Made by a program: the position numbers and the translations under genes. Under the pieces are notes generated by a model, which had not been told where the DNA came from, did no database searches, and worked only from the letters and a program-made list of their open reading frames with translations. This document shows, piece after piece, positions 46,293-56,639 of a stretch of DNA of 64,000 nucleotides. The first letter of the stretch is position 1, and each line of letters starts with the position of its first letter. The stretch is from Polyodon spathula (lineage: Eukaryota > Chordata > Actinopteri > Acipenseriformes > Polyodontidae), in the NCBI RefSeq assembly GCF_017654505.1, contig NC_054537.1:75823118-75887117 (forward strand), written 5' to 3'.

Positions 46293-49200
46293 CTTTATAT
46301 ATTCTCATATATTTCAGAAAACAGTCAAAATATATTGCAGTACATTCCTACAAGATATATTTTATAGATGGCAGAATTCTAAGATATAGTTTGAATTTGA
46401 TCAAAATATAATGCAATACACTCTAAAAAAAAAGGCTTCTTTCCATGCCGTGGCGTGCCACACTGTTTATGTGACATACACATTTTCTTTTGCATTTTGA
46501 CCATTCTAAAATGTTATTCTGGGTCTAAATTTAATTTCTTACCGGACACTATATTTTACTAATACAGGAAAGCAAAGGAACACTTGTATATTGCAGTTTT
46601 GATTTATTATTAATTTGTATTTATCCTTTCCTGAAGAAGTTTAACACTTGATATCATCACACACAAGTCATTATTGTCTTGACACAAAACAACTTTATAA
46701 ATGACAGGACCTCACAGTACAAGGAATCAGGAAACTAATTAACATATGGCCAGAGCAGCGCATGCTGGGACTGATCAATTGGACTTTCTATCAGCTCCGA
46801 AGGACATGTGGACTGTTCTGTTCCCCTTTTTGGAAGTTAACCCTTGTGTTATTATTTCAACTTGTGTGTACCACCGTCCTGTCCTGTCTGGGGTAAATGT
46901 GATGTGCTACGGTATAGTGTGTCTGAGTCGTTTGATGTGACCCCCCTGTCTCTCCCGACTGCGTGTTGAATTCCCTGACCTGTGTTCCCTGCTCTGCAGC
47001 TGTATGGGTTGGGTGAATAAAACTTGGATGATTTAACTCTGTTGAATATATCATCACTTCTGGAAAGAATGCATGTGTAGCAGTAATGATAGAATATAAA
47101 TAAAAAATATTGTAAAAAATATATAATTTTATATATTTCAAAGTATATGCAAGCATACTTTGAAATATGTTCCCTTATATTTCATACTATATGTTGATAT
47201 ATATTTTAAAATGTATGTCTAAAAAATATTTAAATATATACAATTTATAGAAAAATTTTACTGTTTGCAAATGTGCATGTTTAAAGATACTTACTCGTTA
47301 ACTGGAATGAGTTTTCGTGTTTAGGGTTTATCTTACTCACATTTAGCCAGGCGATCAATTTCACAGAAAAATAATATCTATAAATTTAGATTTTGAAGGC
47401 CTAAAAAGGGGTATCGAGGTGTCTCTCCTCCCACTGATTTTTGACAGCTTGCTTACTAAAATTCTCCAGCTTTATTGCACACATTTATTGCAAACAATTA
47501 ATTTGTGTATACAGTGGAGGACATAACGGTTGTCAATGCTAGGCATTTTTAACCCTCGTCTCAGGCAATAATTTGTATAATTGTGGTAGCCTGCTATGTT
47601 ACTTGGGAGAAACATCATCCTATGTTGATTTTTCATTCATAGCTTGTGATCACATAATTGTTTGTTGTGTTTCCAGTCAGACTGGAAATAGGTAAGAAGC
47701 ATATTTGAAGACTACTCTTTTTAGATTGTTTTAAAATGCATAAATATTATTAAAATGTGATAAATAATAATGTTTTAGGAATGCTTGGAAATAATCTCAT
47801 TTGTCCGAGAGTGGTTACATTTTTGTAAAAAAAAAAAAAAAAAAAAAGACTAAGACAAAGACAAAGTTCTTGTATTGTGCCATTGCTAAATAGTAATCTT
47901 CGACGTGTAGAGAGAGGGTTCTTTATTGTATTTCCTTCTGTTTATAGGAATAAAGGGACACACTTTTAAAATGTATTTCTTTGTATTTTGCAGGTACGTG
48001 TATCTCCTTTGTAATTATTTCTGTTGAATAATATTATTTATTTAGTGTTTATATCATGCACCAGTGGTGTGCAGATACCCCTTATTCTTACACATTATTC
48101 TTACACATACTCGAAAACCAATGCTAGTATAAATACTCAAGAGGTCTGAGAGGTTCATGCGAGCACATGTGAAGCCATCTGGAGGCAAGGAATGCAATTA
48201 AAACATCCAACCCAATTGAGCACAGGTAAAAGGGTCTATGTGGCAGAGCAAAGCTCTGCCCTTTTTAAATTGGCAGGGATGGGGTTAATTTCCCCTACCT
48301 GCCTGGGTTTATTATGTTCAGGTGGCTGGGGTTGATTAGTTGATTAGGTTAATTAACGATCAATCAGCACCTAGCCACCTGACATAAAAGGAGGCCTCTG
48401 CTTCTCATTTGGGAAGAGGGAGCTGAGGAAGCAGGTTGGTGTTTGTGGGTTTTTGTATTTGTGAATCCAGTGAAGGCATTGCCCAGCCTGGAAACCTTAA
48501 TTTTGCAAGTTTTGTTTTTGTATTGCTTTATTTGTGTTTAAATCCCTTTATTTTGCCCTTGTGCACGTTTATTTTGTGTTTATTTATAATAAAAGTATAT
48601 TTGTTTGAACTGCAGTCTGTCTCTGGGCCTCTATCCACTCACCAGCTTGCCACAGTCTACGTATGGTCAATAACAAACATGCTTAGAAATAGGCCAAGGA
48701 ATCATGAATTCACTAAAATGGAGACAAAACACAAAGCAGAAACCGAGGACCTTTAATGATGAACATCAGTGGAGCAAGTATGCCCACATTATGTGTGTCT
48801 CAATTTTGTATTTTTAATTGAAATGTTCTTTTGTTTTTACTTGTAGATTGCTAATGTAAAATGAATCTGATTAAATCAAACTGTCTCGAACTATTAGAAC
48901 TAATGATTTGAATTGACTCGAGCCAGATAGGTGACTCGAAGAAACTGATTCGACTCGACTAGCTTGGTGTGTCATAGACTTGACTCGACTCGAGTCCCAA
49001 ATTTTGTGACTCGATTACAACACTGACAAGTATAGTGTGATATTTTGTTATCCATTTTCAGCATTAATTCATTTTTTTCAAGAACCCAGTAAAATGGCCA
49101 AAATGTGTTCCTAACATTCTTCTGCTATTTTTTGCTTTTCCTGGGAGAGTAACATGACTGGTGAAGCATGATGTTTTGTGCATGGAATGTGTTTGAGAAG

Positions 49201-52200
49201 AGTTGTTTGGAAAAGTGTTCTGTAAGGAACCAGATGCACATATTGAAGAGGCCATTTCCATTTTCAAAAACCAAACCCCTGTTACAGAAAACTCCCATAT
49301 AGAGTTTAGCTTGTCAAATGGAATTATTTGAAACAAACAAGCATTTTCTTAGCATTAAAGCCTCCCTTTTTCCTTTTCATGTCATCCTTCCTGTCCATAT
49401 AAAAAAGTAGATTACAAATGAAAACATACATGTTTAATCTAACCACAGATGGTACCCACCAAAGTACAAAGAGTGAGCCTGCTGCCCAGCAGACAGTTTG
49501 TAAATTTACTGGTTGATTTTGGAAAATGCCACTCAGGTCATTTTTGACTCCTGGCTGTTTATTCTGAGACCTATAAGGCAAAACTTTGAACTTCAAACAT
49601 GTCCTTGTATGTCATTCATGTCAAGGATGGGCTAATGGCTTTGCTCCAGCTACTGTAGAAAGACTACAATATGACAACAAGTAAACTTAAACTATAACAA
49701 AAAAAATTGTCATCCTCTGATGCCCACTGATGTTACTTTGAGGATCCTCAAAGAGACCCCCAGTTTGAAAACTGTTGTTTTATGTAATATTATTGGGTAT
49801 TATTGGTAGATCTATTAAAATGGTCAGGTCTTTGTTGAAATAGTCACCATTCATTTTGTACAGTGTGACAGGGTAGCCGTGTGGTGACGTCAGGCCAGAA
49901 GCAGGAACAAAACAAAACTAAATAAAGTACTGCGGTGCCAAAGGTGCTGAGGCGCTGTTTATTTTTAACAAAAAATAAATCGAATATTTTAACAAAAACC
50001 GATCAAACAAAAACCAATCTCAAACACAAACTGAGTACAGGTCAGGCTGGGCAATCGCCTTCACTGTTCCTATATGTTTTGTTTAAATTTCTTTCTCCTC
50101 TCGCTCTCCCGTACTCTCCTCTGTACACCCACCTCTTTTTTTTTTTTTCATGGCCAAGGGGTTACATGGCTATTAATTCTCTCATTATCCCTCGACCATA
50201 GTCTGCACAGGTAGAATTATTATGTGTGACTGCCACCTAATTCAATAATTACTAGCTGACAGTCACGCATTCACACAAGGAATTAAAAAAAAAAAAAACC
50301 AATACATCATGGCAGACAACACCTTGCTCGTCCTCGCCAAACAACAAAACAGCTTTTTACCGTCATATTTAAATATAATACATATACATAAATCAGAATA
50401 ATATAATAAAACAAATAAACAATAAATTGCACAGGGGCGGAGGGGTACCCCGTTCTAAAATTAACATAATACATATACCGGGCTCCTCGCCCTGTTACAT
50501 GCAGTAATTTGGATTCACGTTAAATTACACTCAATCATATTTTATCCAAGATCTTGGTAGTTACAGACCCAAAGAATGTTGGGTTTAGGGTTAAGCAAAT
50601 TTCCTGACCCAGAAAATCTCTTCAATTGCATTATTGGCATCTCAGTACGTTAAACTGAATGGAAAGGCAAGGGCTGGAAGCAAACCGTGTAAACCATGTG
50701 GTTCAAAGACGCAAGTCTTACTAATGAACTAAAAGAAGCTCTGTAGTGGAGAGGTGAGTATGTGTCTTATGCTGATATTAGTATTGTCAACATCAGCCAC
50801 TGTTTTATAACATAAAAATGAATATTAAAACATTTAAAAAATGTCAAGAGTACTGGCACCCCGCCCATTCAGTGTATTTTCTTTTCAATGCATCATTAGT
50901 AAAATGAGATATTCAGTTTCATCAGAACTTCTACCTGACCGGTCATAACTCTGGAACTCGGGGGGGGGGGGGTGTCTTCTGCACTTTTCATTTGATACAG
51001 AAAAGGTCTATTTGGACCCCAGTGTTTAAACATTGCAGGGGAATAACACTGACATTAACAGAGGTTGGCGATACTTATTGACACCTCTGTTTTTCCTTGT
51101 TAATTTAATTGTGTAAAACTATTCTTGAACATGCCAGTATTTTGGAGCAAGCATGCCAGTATTCTGGAACAAACGTTTAGTTAATCTACCCTTACTGGAC
51201 TGTGAAGTCTGTGTTATGGGATCCTGTGTTACAGTGCAAAAATAAAAATAAAAAGTTTGGTTCACTTACTGCACCCACAGGGAACACCATAACTGAATAG
51301 AGAAGATCTTTGTATAGATTAAGCATCTTAAGATCTTTCCCTTTGACAAATACATGCTGGAGGTCAATCACAACTGCAAATCCAAAGAAGACCATCTGCA
51401 GAACCTAAAATAGATCAAACAGATTATTTTAATAGAACGTTCAACACATAATAATGATGAAATAAACAAGGATGGTATGGTATCTACCAATAGTTTCAAA
51501 TTACAAAATAAAAATCAGTCTTTTAAAGCAAAAATTAGATTAGCACCTGCATCATACACAAGAAAGCTCTTCACTATGTTATTTTCAAGAATAAAGCAGT
51601 TGCTTAAAAAGCCATTTTATTGATAAAATATACGACTCACGTCAGCAATGGAATCTTTGACTGGGCTGGAAATAAAATGCTGTGGGTTTTGAATTTTGGT
51701 CTAGTAAAATTATAACAATGTATTTTTATTTCAACACAACATAGCCATTTTGAGAGTTTGAAATATTTAATAGAAAGACAAAGTAAATCTGGATACAGTC
51801 TTTTTTATTATTATTATAATTTCAAAATGGTATACACAGCTATTTTGAAAGTGCAGGTCTATGTAAGCTTCATCATTCATTCAATGGCTGGAGGCTAAGA
51901 TGTGCTTTTAAAAAGTAAAGCCTGAATATATTGCAGGAAACAACAATTATGTGCAGAGCCTCTATACTGTAGGATACATCAACTTTGAATTCCTATTGAA
52001 GTATAATGGATGATAGACTTTAGCGAATGAAATTAGAAAGCAACAATGCTGCAGTTGTTTGCTGTTTTGTTACTGGAATTACTGATCAGTCTGTCTGAGC
52101 GCATGCTTATGTTGCTGCATATTTTGTAATATAACACACCGTGGCTGTTGCCACAGCAACATGCATTGTTATCAAACCTTAAACTGATGAGGACATTCTA

Positions 52201-52417
52201 ATGTTTGTCACAGCTCACTGCCTTTTTTTATTAAATGCCATAAATTAATCTGTTGTAGTGAGGACAGGAATGTTATTGAAAAGGTCAATAGCAAAGTGAA
52301 AAATCCTACACCGACCTAACTTTTAACTGAATGATTCAAAAATGATAAAGTTATGTGTAGCTGCTGTGCATAAACACAGTCAGTTCTGAATATGAGGAAC
52401 TAAAATATAATAAACTC

Positions 52418-52488
<71 letters not shown>

Positions 52489-53308
52489 CTCGAGAGTATT
52501 AATAGATCGACATATTAAATACAATTGGTGTTTTAACCCGATTAGGTTCAAAGTTCTAAGTTTTTTTATTATATACTAAGTAAAACCCGGAACAAGTTGT
52601 ACAATTGTATATTTACTTTTGTCTTTAAATCAATGGCTAAATTACAGAAGTCAAATGTTTGAAATATGAGACAATTCACTGCAAAACCACACACATCTAG
52701 ACAGCGCAGTATTAATCAGATATTCTGAATATAAAGTTCATAATCAAAACAAATAGCTGACAAAACTAAAGATTGCCTCCATTGGCTATGTTTTTCTTTG
52801 CAGTTTTATTTGTGCAAATTTTCCGTTTGTTAAACTGTCTACAGATAAAGGAGACATTTTGAACTTTCCTATTATTTGTGGTAACCCTTTGAGTTACAGC
52901 ATAAATACTACATACAGTAGTAACTACTAAATTACATTTATAGTAGATTCGCAGTTTGTGTTTTCTATATAGTGCTACCTAATTGTGGAAATATTAAAGA
53001 ATACCACGGATAGTGTAAATCACTTTATTTGCTTAGAAGAACATTGTATACTGTGACAATGCCTTATAGATGCCAGGCTCTGTTTTAGTCAATGATCTCT
53101 TCAACATAAATACAATTTTAAAATGAGACAATTAGAAATGCATAATTCTTACCAAATTTAGGAAGGTGAGGTATTTCCACCGTCCACCATACACAAAAAC
53201 CCCATCTGGCAGATCATCAGGGTTAACAAGAAGCAATATAGTAAATAAGAAAGTATACCAGACAAACATAGCAAGATGGTAAGCTTTGCTCCAAATGATT
53301 CCATTCAT
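35400..53308 (-). CDS. ADTRP: ADTRP (FAR-17a/AIG1 family FAHFA hydrolase), with in-frame stop
   Basis: Five exons: 53308-53153, 51404-51270, 45901-45800, 40750-40635 and 35551-35400. All have consensus AG acceptors and GTAAG donors, and their phases (0, 0, 0, 2, then 1) fit together. The product is a multi-pass membrane protein of the AIG1/ADTRP family, hydrolases of fatty-acid esters of hydroxy fatty acids; mammalian ADTRP also regulates TFPI in endothelium. Diagnostic sequence: [13 protein letters not shown] with the nucleophile Thr (residue 48), [22 protein letters not shown] with the catalytic His (residue 132), and [14 protein letters not shown] is preferred over AIG1 because of LGLAA and the head-to-head HIVEP1 neighbour. 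Exon 4 has TAG at codon 146, and the last short exon is not found. It may be a decaying duplicate, a nonsense allele or a sequencing error. Confidence 0.88.
35858..35924. repeat. (AAT)n microsatellite
   Basis: About 22 copies of the AAT trinucleotide, inside ADTRP intron 4 just upstream (plus strand) of the CR1 element. Confidence 0.95.
36140..36949 (+). CDS. CR1 ORF1, SGNH/GDSL esterase-like
   Basis: 269 codons. An N-terminal coiled-coil-prone, glutamine-rich half ([28 protein letters not shown]) precedes an SGNH hydrolase domain: [10 protein letters not shown] (block I Ser in GDS, about residue 117), PGASVKHI (block II), [13 protein letters not shown] (block III region, where the usual GTND Asn is replaced by DTNS) and [12 protein letters not shown] (Asp/His pair near residues 254-257). 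ORF1 esterases are typical of CR1 and help RNP function. The reading frame itself is open; the annotated ATG may not be the original start. Confidence 0.85.
   Translation: MHKLVSMLEMELEEVRQQQDLEELAHPQFMEVCITPNRMKATREIEGQNSWVQVGRSREKKKFPQTQPPEIKTTNRFESLQNFDEQNQQQENERNNIQDPTDSGDQTAKRREVMIVGDSILRNTASSIRSLVPLTTTVCCLPGASVKHITENVNRLLERTGDDPVVVVHIDTNSIGRDRPKSQENKFRELGRKLKEKTKTVVFSGILPAPCKGPYGQLEIINQNTWLKTWCTREGFTYLDHWTTFYNEDYLYRRDGLHLNNKGTSLLGE
37024..37640 (+). pseudogene. CR1 ORF2, endonuclease part (frameshifted)
   Basis: AP-endonuclease domain of ORF2: [26 protein letters not shown] (catalytic Glu), [19 protein letters not shown], then in another frame after about 37409 [14 protein letters not shown] (catalytic Asp/Asn) and CLDLVFSK. 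A second disruption near 37620 precedes [10 protein letters not shown] (catalytic His) at 37667, which joins the RT frame. Two small indels therefore break the protein. Confidence 0.85.
37676..39772 (+). CDS. CR1 ORF2, reverse transcriptase part
   Basis: 698 open codons (the ATG is incidental; the segment continues from the endonuclease). RT blocks: [41 protein letters not shown] (catalytic Asp), [30 protein letters not shown] (FADD catalytic pair, about residues 431-434) and the C-terminal [15 protein letters not shown] and [16 protein letters not shown]. Around [17 protein letters not shown], roughly 10-20 residues usual between EM and SL are missing, an in-frame deletion within the palm. 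Ends in RT-linked ILGSISY and stop. Confidence 0.92.
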   Translation: MVLFEVFFKTPKVMTKAKVYNSRKANYEGMKQRLTEVDWSKIKKTPTEEGWLFFKNVVLEAQNNYIPKVDKSKCKTKLPKWFNRSIKKNIQRKKALYRALKKDQKESTQKEYTELQTQVKKEVRKAKREIEMNIAKGAKTNSKMFFQYYNSKRTFKEEIKCLRDTNGKIVDEEKKITNILNDYFSQVFTKEDTDNMPHMSSSSYPVLNNFSITEVEVLKGLGALKINKSPGPDEILPVVIKEMKSLDTGVVPTDWKIAKVIPIHKKGNKTEPGNYRPVSLTSIICKLMETIIRSKMENYLYGNRVLGDSQHGFRKGRSCLTNLLDFFEDAALIMDNCKAYDMVYLDFQKAFDKVPHKRLILKLNAVGIQGNTCTWTREWLTCRKQKVLIRGETSEWSVVTSGVPQGSVLGPLLFLIYINDLDSGIVSKLVKFADDTKVGGVANTVVAANVIQNDLDKIQNWADTWQMTFNREKCKALHAGNKNVHYKYHMGDTEIGEGIYEKDLGVFVDSEMSSSRQCGEAIKKANKILGYTVKSVEFKSRELILKLYNALVRPHLEYCVQFWSPRYKKDIAALERVQRRATRIIPGLKGMSYADRLKELNLFSLEQRRLCGDLIQAFKILKCIDSVGIDFFSLKKETRTRGHKWRLDKGAFRTDNRRHFSTQRIVRVWNHLPSNVIEADTLGSFKKLLDEILGSISY
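40179..40302 (-). mobile_element. 124-bp MITE-like repeat with inverted ends
   Basis: Ends CCCTTTAATCAGGGTGAGGC and its inverted partner CCCTTTAAATCAGGGGTAGG form an imperfect terminal inverted repeat of about 25 bp. Internal minus-strand text TTCCAACC...CTTAATTATTTAATTGA matches the repeat at 279-430. This is a common type of short fish repeat; family not named. In ADTRP intron 4. Confidence 0.6.
40635..40750 (-). CDS. ADTRP: ADTRP exon 4, containing in-frame TAG
   Basis: 116 nt between acceptor TTTGTATTGCAG and donor GTAAGAG. Starts with His-Thr of the catalytic NHSM-HT motif, then [12 protein letters not shown], then TAG at 40708-40706, then [20 protein letters not shown] and YIS. Both sides of the stop match ADTRP (human relatives read a residue followed by PHSYPSKK there), so the frame is right and the stop is a point change. 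The stop lies 71 nt before the exon end, far enough to predict nonsense-mediated decay. Confidence 0.88.
41200..42030. other. ADTRP intron 3 sequence, no feature seen
   Basis: No recognisable coding or repeat structure. A GC-richer block at 41450-41590 has no identifiable match. Confidence 0.35.
42034..43785. mobile_element. 1.75-kb foldback element with about 240-bp inverted arms
   Basis: The left arm (42034-42276) and right arm (43362-43785) are inverted copies. Outer block: CATTTCTACAGCAGACAAAT versus CATTTCTATAGCAGACAAAT. Middle block: GATGTAATATTCTCATGAC versus GATGTAATATTCTCGTGAC. Inner block: AATCAGGTGGATGTGCACAA versus GATCAGGTGGGCGTGCACAA. The right arm has an extra segment of about 150-180 bp (around 43545-43725), probably a local duplication, as GATTTGTTTTTGTTTTTGTC occurs on both sides. 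The core (42277-43361) includes a GC-rich patch and no recognisable transposase. It is probably a non-autonomous DNA transposon in ADTRP intron 3. Confidence 0.8.
44418..44472. repeat. (GA)n microsatellite
   Basis: About 54 bp of GA. Confidence 0.95.
45174..45218. repeat. (ATCA)n(ATAA)n microsatellite
   Basis: About six ATCA followed by four ATAA units. Confidence 0.9.
45800..45901 (-). CDS. ADTRP: ADTRP exon 3
   Basis: 102 nt, 34 codons, between TGATTTCAG and GTAAGTAT. Encodes [20 protein letters not shown] and [14 protein letters not shown], the most conserved part of the AIG1/ADTRP family leading into the catalytic His. Confidence 0.95.
46231..46290. repeat. (TA)n microsatellite
   Basis: About 60 bp of TA in ADTRP intron 2. 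Confidence 0.95.
46680..47040 (+). other. GC-richer block of unknown origin with AATAAA
   Basis: A compositional island inside AT-rich DNA, containing CAGCGCATGCTGGGACTG at the left and GGTGAATAAAACTTGG near the right end. The AATAAA close to one end suggests an LTR or retroposed transcript. Terminal repeats and homology were not found. Confidence 0.3.
47133..47170. repeat. perfect short palindrome
   Basis: ATATTTCAAAGTAT and ATACTTTGAAATAT flank an 8-nt loop. Confidence 0.8.
48239..48654 (+). mobile_element. solo LTR, plus orientation
   Basis: 416 bp from TGTGGCAGAGC to GCTTGCCACA, with TGTGGCA/TGCCACA inverted ends. It is flanked by the perfect pentamer GTCTA on both sides (48234-48238 and 48655-48659). 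Internal TATA-like CATAAAAGG at about 48383 and AATAAA near 48588 are placed as in an LTR. No internal genes are present. It lies in ADTRP intron 2, antisense to the gene. Confidence 0.85.
48905..49010. repeat. GACTCGA-rich degenerate repeat
   Basis: Multiple spaced ACTCGA/GACTCG words (TTGACTCGACTCGAGTCC and others). Resembles a decayed minisatellite-like element; family unknown. Confidence 0.5.
49864..50499 (-). mobile_element. solo-LTR-like element, minus orientation
   Basis: 636 bp from TGTGACAGGGTAGCC to GCCCTGTTACA; ends are inverted. Flanking pentamers tacag and tgcag match at 4 of 5. On the minus strand, AATAAA (AAAAATAAACAGCGCC) is followed by about 120 nt to the end, as in the R-U5 part of an LTR, and the end (TGACGTCACCACACGGCTAC) is GC-rich. 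Same organisation as the element at 26539. Confidence 0.62.
51270..51404 (-). CDS. ADTRP: ADTRP exon 2
   Basis: 135 nt, 45 codons, between CTATTTTAG and GTAAGTGA. Encodes [19 protein letters not shown], a short polar linker, and [16 protein letters not shown], matching the second and third membrane segments of ADTRP. Confidence 0.95.
52420..52487. repeat. (TA)n microsatellite
   Basis: About 67 bp of TA in ADTRP intron 1-proximal sequence. Confidence 0.95.
53153..53308 (-). CDS. ADTRP: ADTRP exon 1, start codon
   Basis: 52 codons from ATG in a good context (GCACCATGA) to donor GTAAGAA. Encodes [37 protein letters not shown] and [15 protein letters not shown]; the Thr of KYLTF is the family nucleophile. 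The first hydrophobic stretch is the first membrane segment. Confidence 0.93.
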
Positions 53309-53770
53309 GGTGCCTCTTTATGTACTGAAAAAGCTGAATAGTGACTGAAAGGGAGATTTCCAAAACTTATATGGCAAATATAGCCTTGGACCTTACTGAT
53401 ATTGTGAAAATAAAACAAACTATTGCCTGTTAATAAGAGGGAATTTTTGCTTCTACAGAAACAAGCAAAGAAAGGCCCTTATTGTAAGATTAAAGCAGAT
53501 CAGTGAAGCTAATTATGGAATTAGTTTATGTAAGTATTTTGAAGCACAAGGAATTTACTGTTTCTACTTACGCAACTGTAAAGATAAAAATTTAATGCAA
53601 AGCGATTTTGTTAAAGCTTATAAATGCCAATTTAACACACACGACCCACCAATTATGCGTTCAAACAGTAACTCAACTGCAAATGAACATTTTTAGCAGC
53701 TCAGATGAACTTCACGACACACTTAATGAAACAAATGTATTGACAACATATTATAATATATTAAAATATT

Positions 53771-54029
53771 ATCATAACCCTGGTTCCCTGAAATAGAAAT
53801 GTAACCATGACCAAATGGATATTTACCTCTTAAAGACCTGAAACCTGAATAAGATATATCAAAGCTGCTCGTAGAGCCTGTGACGCAGTCATGGCCCGCC
53901 CCGAGGGTACAAAAGCACTGTGGTCACAGATATCACCGTCATTTTTACTTCAAGCCTGCTGCAATCATGGATGCAGAGACCTTGAAGGTTAATGGTTACC
54001 TTTCTATTTCAGGGAACCAGGGTTACGAT
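53771..54029. repeat. 38-bp inverted repeats, DIRS terminal type
   Basis: Arms 53771-53808 (ATCATAACCCTGGTTCCCTG AAATAGAAATGTAACCAT) and 53992-54029 are inverted copies with two mismatches. CCTGGTTCCCTG-type termini are typical of fish DIRS elements. The intervening GC-richer segment contains GACGCAGTCATGGCCCGCCC. A related motif (GAAATGTAGCCATTACCATA) recurs at 54057, as expected for internal complementary regions. Confidence 0.8.
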
Positions 54030-55060
54030 AATAGCCTAACGTTGCTTTTCAATTATGAAATGTAGCCATTACCATATTGGTAAGTGTACCAAAGACATGG
54101 CAAGGGCAATATTACAGAATGACTGCTGCCTTGTGCATTGCAATATGGAACCCCAGTAACAAGTAGCTAGGGTAAAAAAATTAAGGGGGAAACACAACTC
54201 TATGCCTATGTTGTAAGGGTCGACTTAACATTCTAGTTCCAAAACCAGAGTTTTGAGGATTCATGATATTAAGTCTGTAGAACCTAGTAAAGGTATGGGG
54301 AGTAGTCCACACCGCTGCATTGCAAATGTCCTTAACAGATGCACCAAATAATAAAGCCCACAAAGTTGCTATGCCCCTGGTGGAATGGGTAGTGAACTTT
54401 TCTGGAGGGGACAAGTTGGCCAGTTCCTGACCGTGTGTGCTATCTATTTGGACAGCATCTCTTAGACAGCAACTTGGCCTGGTCCTATCTACCTGATTTT
54501 CTTTAGACACACTGGGAGCACGGTGAGTGGAGGGAAGGCATAAAACAGCTGCCTCGGTCACTAGTGTGCAAAGACATCTATTGCCTTCAGGCCCCCGCCT
54601 GTTATGAAGAAACGGAGGGGACAGAGGGTTGATTCCTGGGAGGCAAAGAGATCTATCTCTGCTCTCAAAAACCTCTCCTAAATGAGGCTCACCACCTTGC
54701 ATACCCCTGCCATTCCACACATGCTGGACATGGTGACAACCTCCCTTCTGGTGAGACTATACAGCGCTACACTGAGGCGTATATGGGCCTGTTGTTTCCA
54801 CTAAGAGAGTGCCTTTAGACAGTGATGAGATGGTTCAGCAGTCTCCTGGCCTGATTGACTGCAAAAGCTGTTGCATCGTCAACATTTTGAGCCTCCTTTG
54901 GCTCAGATACAGGTTGCATAGTAGTAAGCACCCAGATGTCTGTGGGCACTGATGCCAATAGTCCAATTGACTCTCTGAGAAGGGACCCTGGGCCTGTGGC
55001 AGCAAATTCTTAGGGCTGCTGCTTAGCCTGTGGCTTGGCCTGCGGCTTCTGTCTGTGAAA
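53771..55060 (-). pseudogene. DIRS element remnant with tyrosine recombinase
   Basis: The minus-strand frame 54720-54181 (179 codons) ends in a phage-integrase-like tyrosine recombinase: HSTRGIATLWALLFG (H-x-x-R catalytic box), VKDICNAAVWTTPHTFTRFY with the Tyr nucleophile in RFYRL. This spacing is that of DIRS1-type retrotransposons. The 5' parts (RT, RNase H) are absent or unrecognisable above 55060. Terminal inverted repeats lie on its 3' side. The N-terminal part of the frame is low-homology. Confidence 0.8.
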
Positions 55061-55069
55061 GGAGGTGGA

Positions 55070-56560
55070 ACCTATTAAAAGGACCCTAGAATTAGTAATT
55101 TTGTTTAAACAGAAACACTTCTATTACACAACTACTTGTGTACTGTAGTACAATGCCTTTATATAAAGTGCTACCATGCACTGAATTTAGTATAAAAATG
55201 TATATCAGGATCAACACGCTTTCAACCCACCATGACTGCTATTAACTTCATTCACACTAACAGTTTCATAACGTGATGATAGCACATTATATAGTTTATA
55301 ATTATATAATCATGCTATTCACAAACTTACAGTTATGTGTGAACAAGTTCTGTGAAAATAAAATTCAATTTAGCTATTGTCACACTGTTATATAAATAGC
55401 TGTTGTTCAGTTGGAGTGTTCTCTGAATCGCTGCTGCATTCTTTGTGATACTAGTCCAGGCTATTTATAACTTCACCATTATTAACAACAGCTTCCCAGA
55501 GACTGCAATTAAAAGGACCATTGAAGAAAAAAATTAAACTCAACAAATGTTGTTAAATTTAGTTTGTATACAGTCACGTTTTTAAAAGAGCCTCTTAGCT
55601 TTTTTCAGGGGAAACCAAATGAAACTTGGCAGAAAATGTTTAATTATTTTTAAAAATGAAAGAAAGAAAGAACAAAAGAAACAATGGTCCTATTCAAATA
55701 GCTTAATTTAAGGGGTATTCATGGGCTATTTAAAGAGTGTCTGTTAAATGGAAAAAAAAAAAAAAGTTTATTAAACTGCTATTGTGGAAAAGAAAATATT
55801 AACAGTTTACAACAAATTGTGTGCTGTAACTGTATTGTGTTATAACACACAAACAGATGCTATGCTATGTCTTTAGAGGATTATCTTTCCAATTGACATT
55901 TAAAAAAAATCTGTGACTATAGATTTACTATACACAAAATATCCTGGCGTGCATTACTGTAGTTAAGAAAGTATAGAAGTAAAAAGGCCATTGTTAAATA
56001 TAGCAGTATAGCATGTTCAAAGACTGGAATCATTAAATGACATTTTGAGGGACTATTCAGATGTCAGAAGCATGTGATAATAAATTTAAAAGCCTGCATA
56101 GGTGGATTTGGATAAACTGACACAAGGAAACAACAGACACAACAGACTGTAAAGGCATGTGAAAAACCTATCTTATAATAACTGGAAATGCACTGAAAGT
56201 ATCACCAATTATGATAGTTTATTATGCTTTACCATGCTTTGCCATGCTTGTCTGCTTGCTTATACTTTACAACAATGTGCTGTGGTGCTATATACCACAG
56301 CAAACACGGTAATGAAATCAATTAAAAATGTTTTCACAAATAGAATTCTTTAATACCATTATTTTTATTGTTCTTGAAACACTTTTTAATGCCCTTGAAC
56401 CATTAAATGAATAATTAACTGCAATAAGCCCAACAACTAGATTTATCAATGCAAATTGCATCATTTTTAACATAACATTCCTTCAGGCTTCTCAGAGTGT
56501 AAGACCAGGTAGTTATTGTCTTGGCCATCGTGCCATATTTTTTATGTTTTACAAAGTGTT
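55070..56560. other. intergenic DNA between ADTRP and HIVEP1, no gene seen
   Basis: AT-rich, no supported feature; includes an A13 tract near 55750. Confidence 0.4.
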
Positions 56561-56639
56561 TGTTTTGTCTGCTGAAAAGTTTTATTTGTTTATTTATAAT
56601 AAACACATGCAGAAGCTCTTTATATCTCACAGTACTATT

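Noticed and set aside
48436..48756. 106-codon ORF
   Set aside because: Starts within the solo LTR and runs across its 3' end and target duplication, so it cannot be an old gene.
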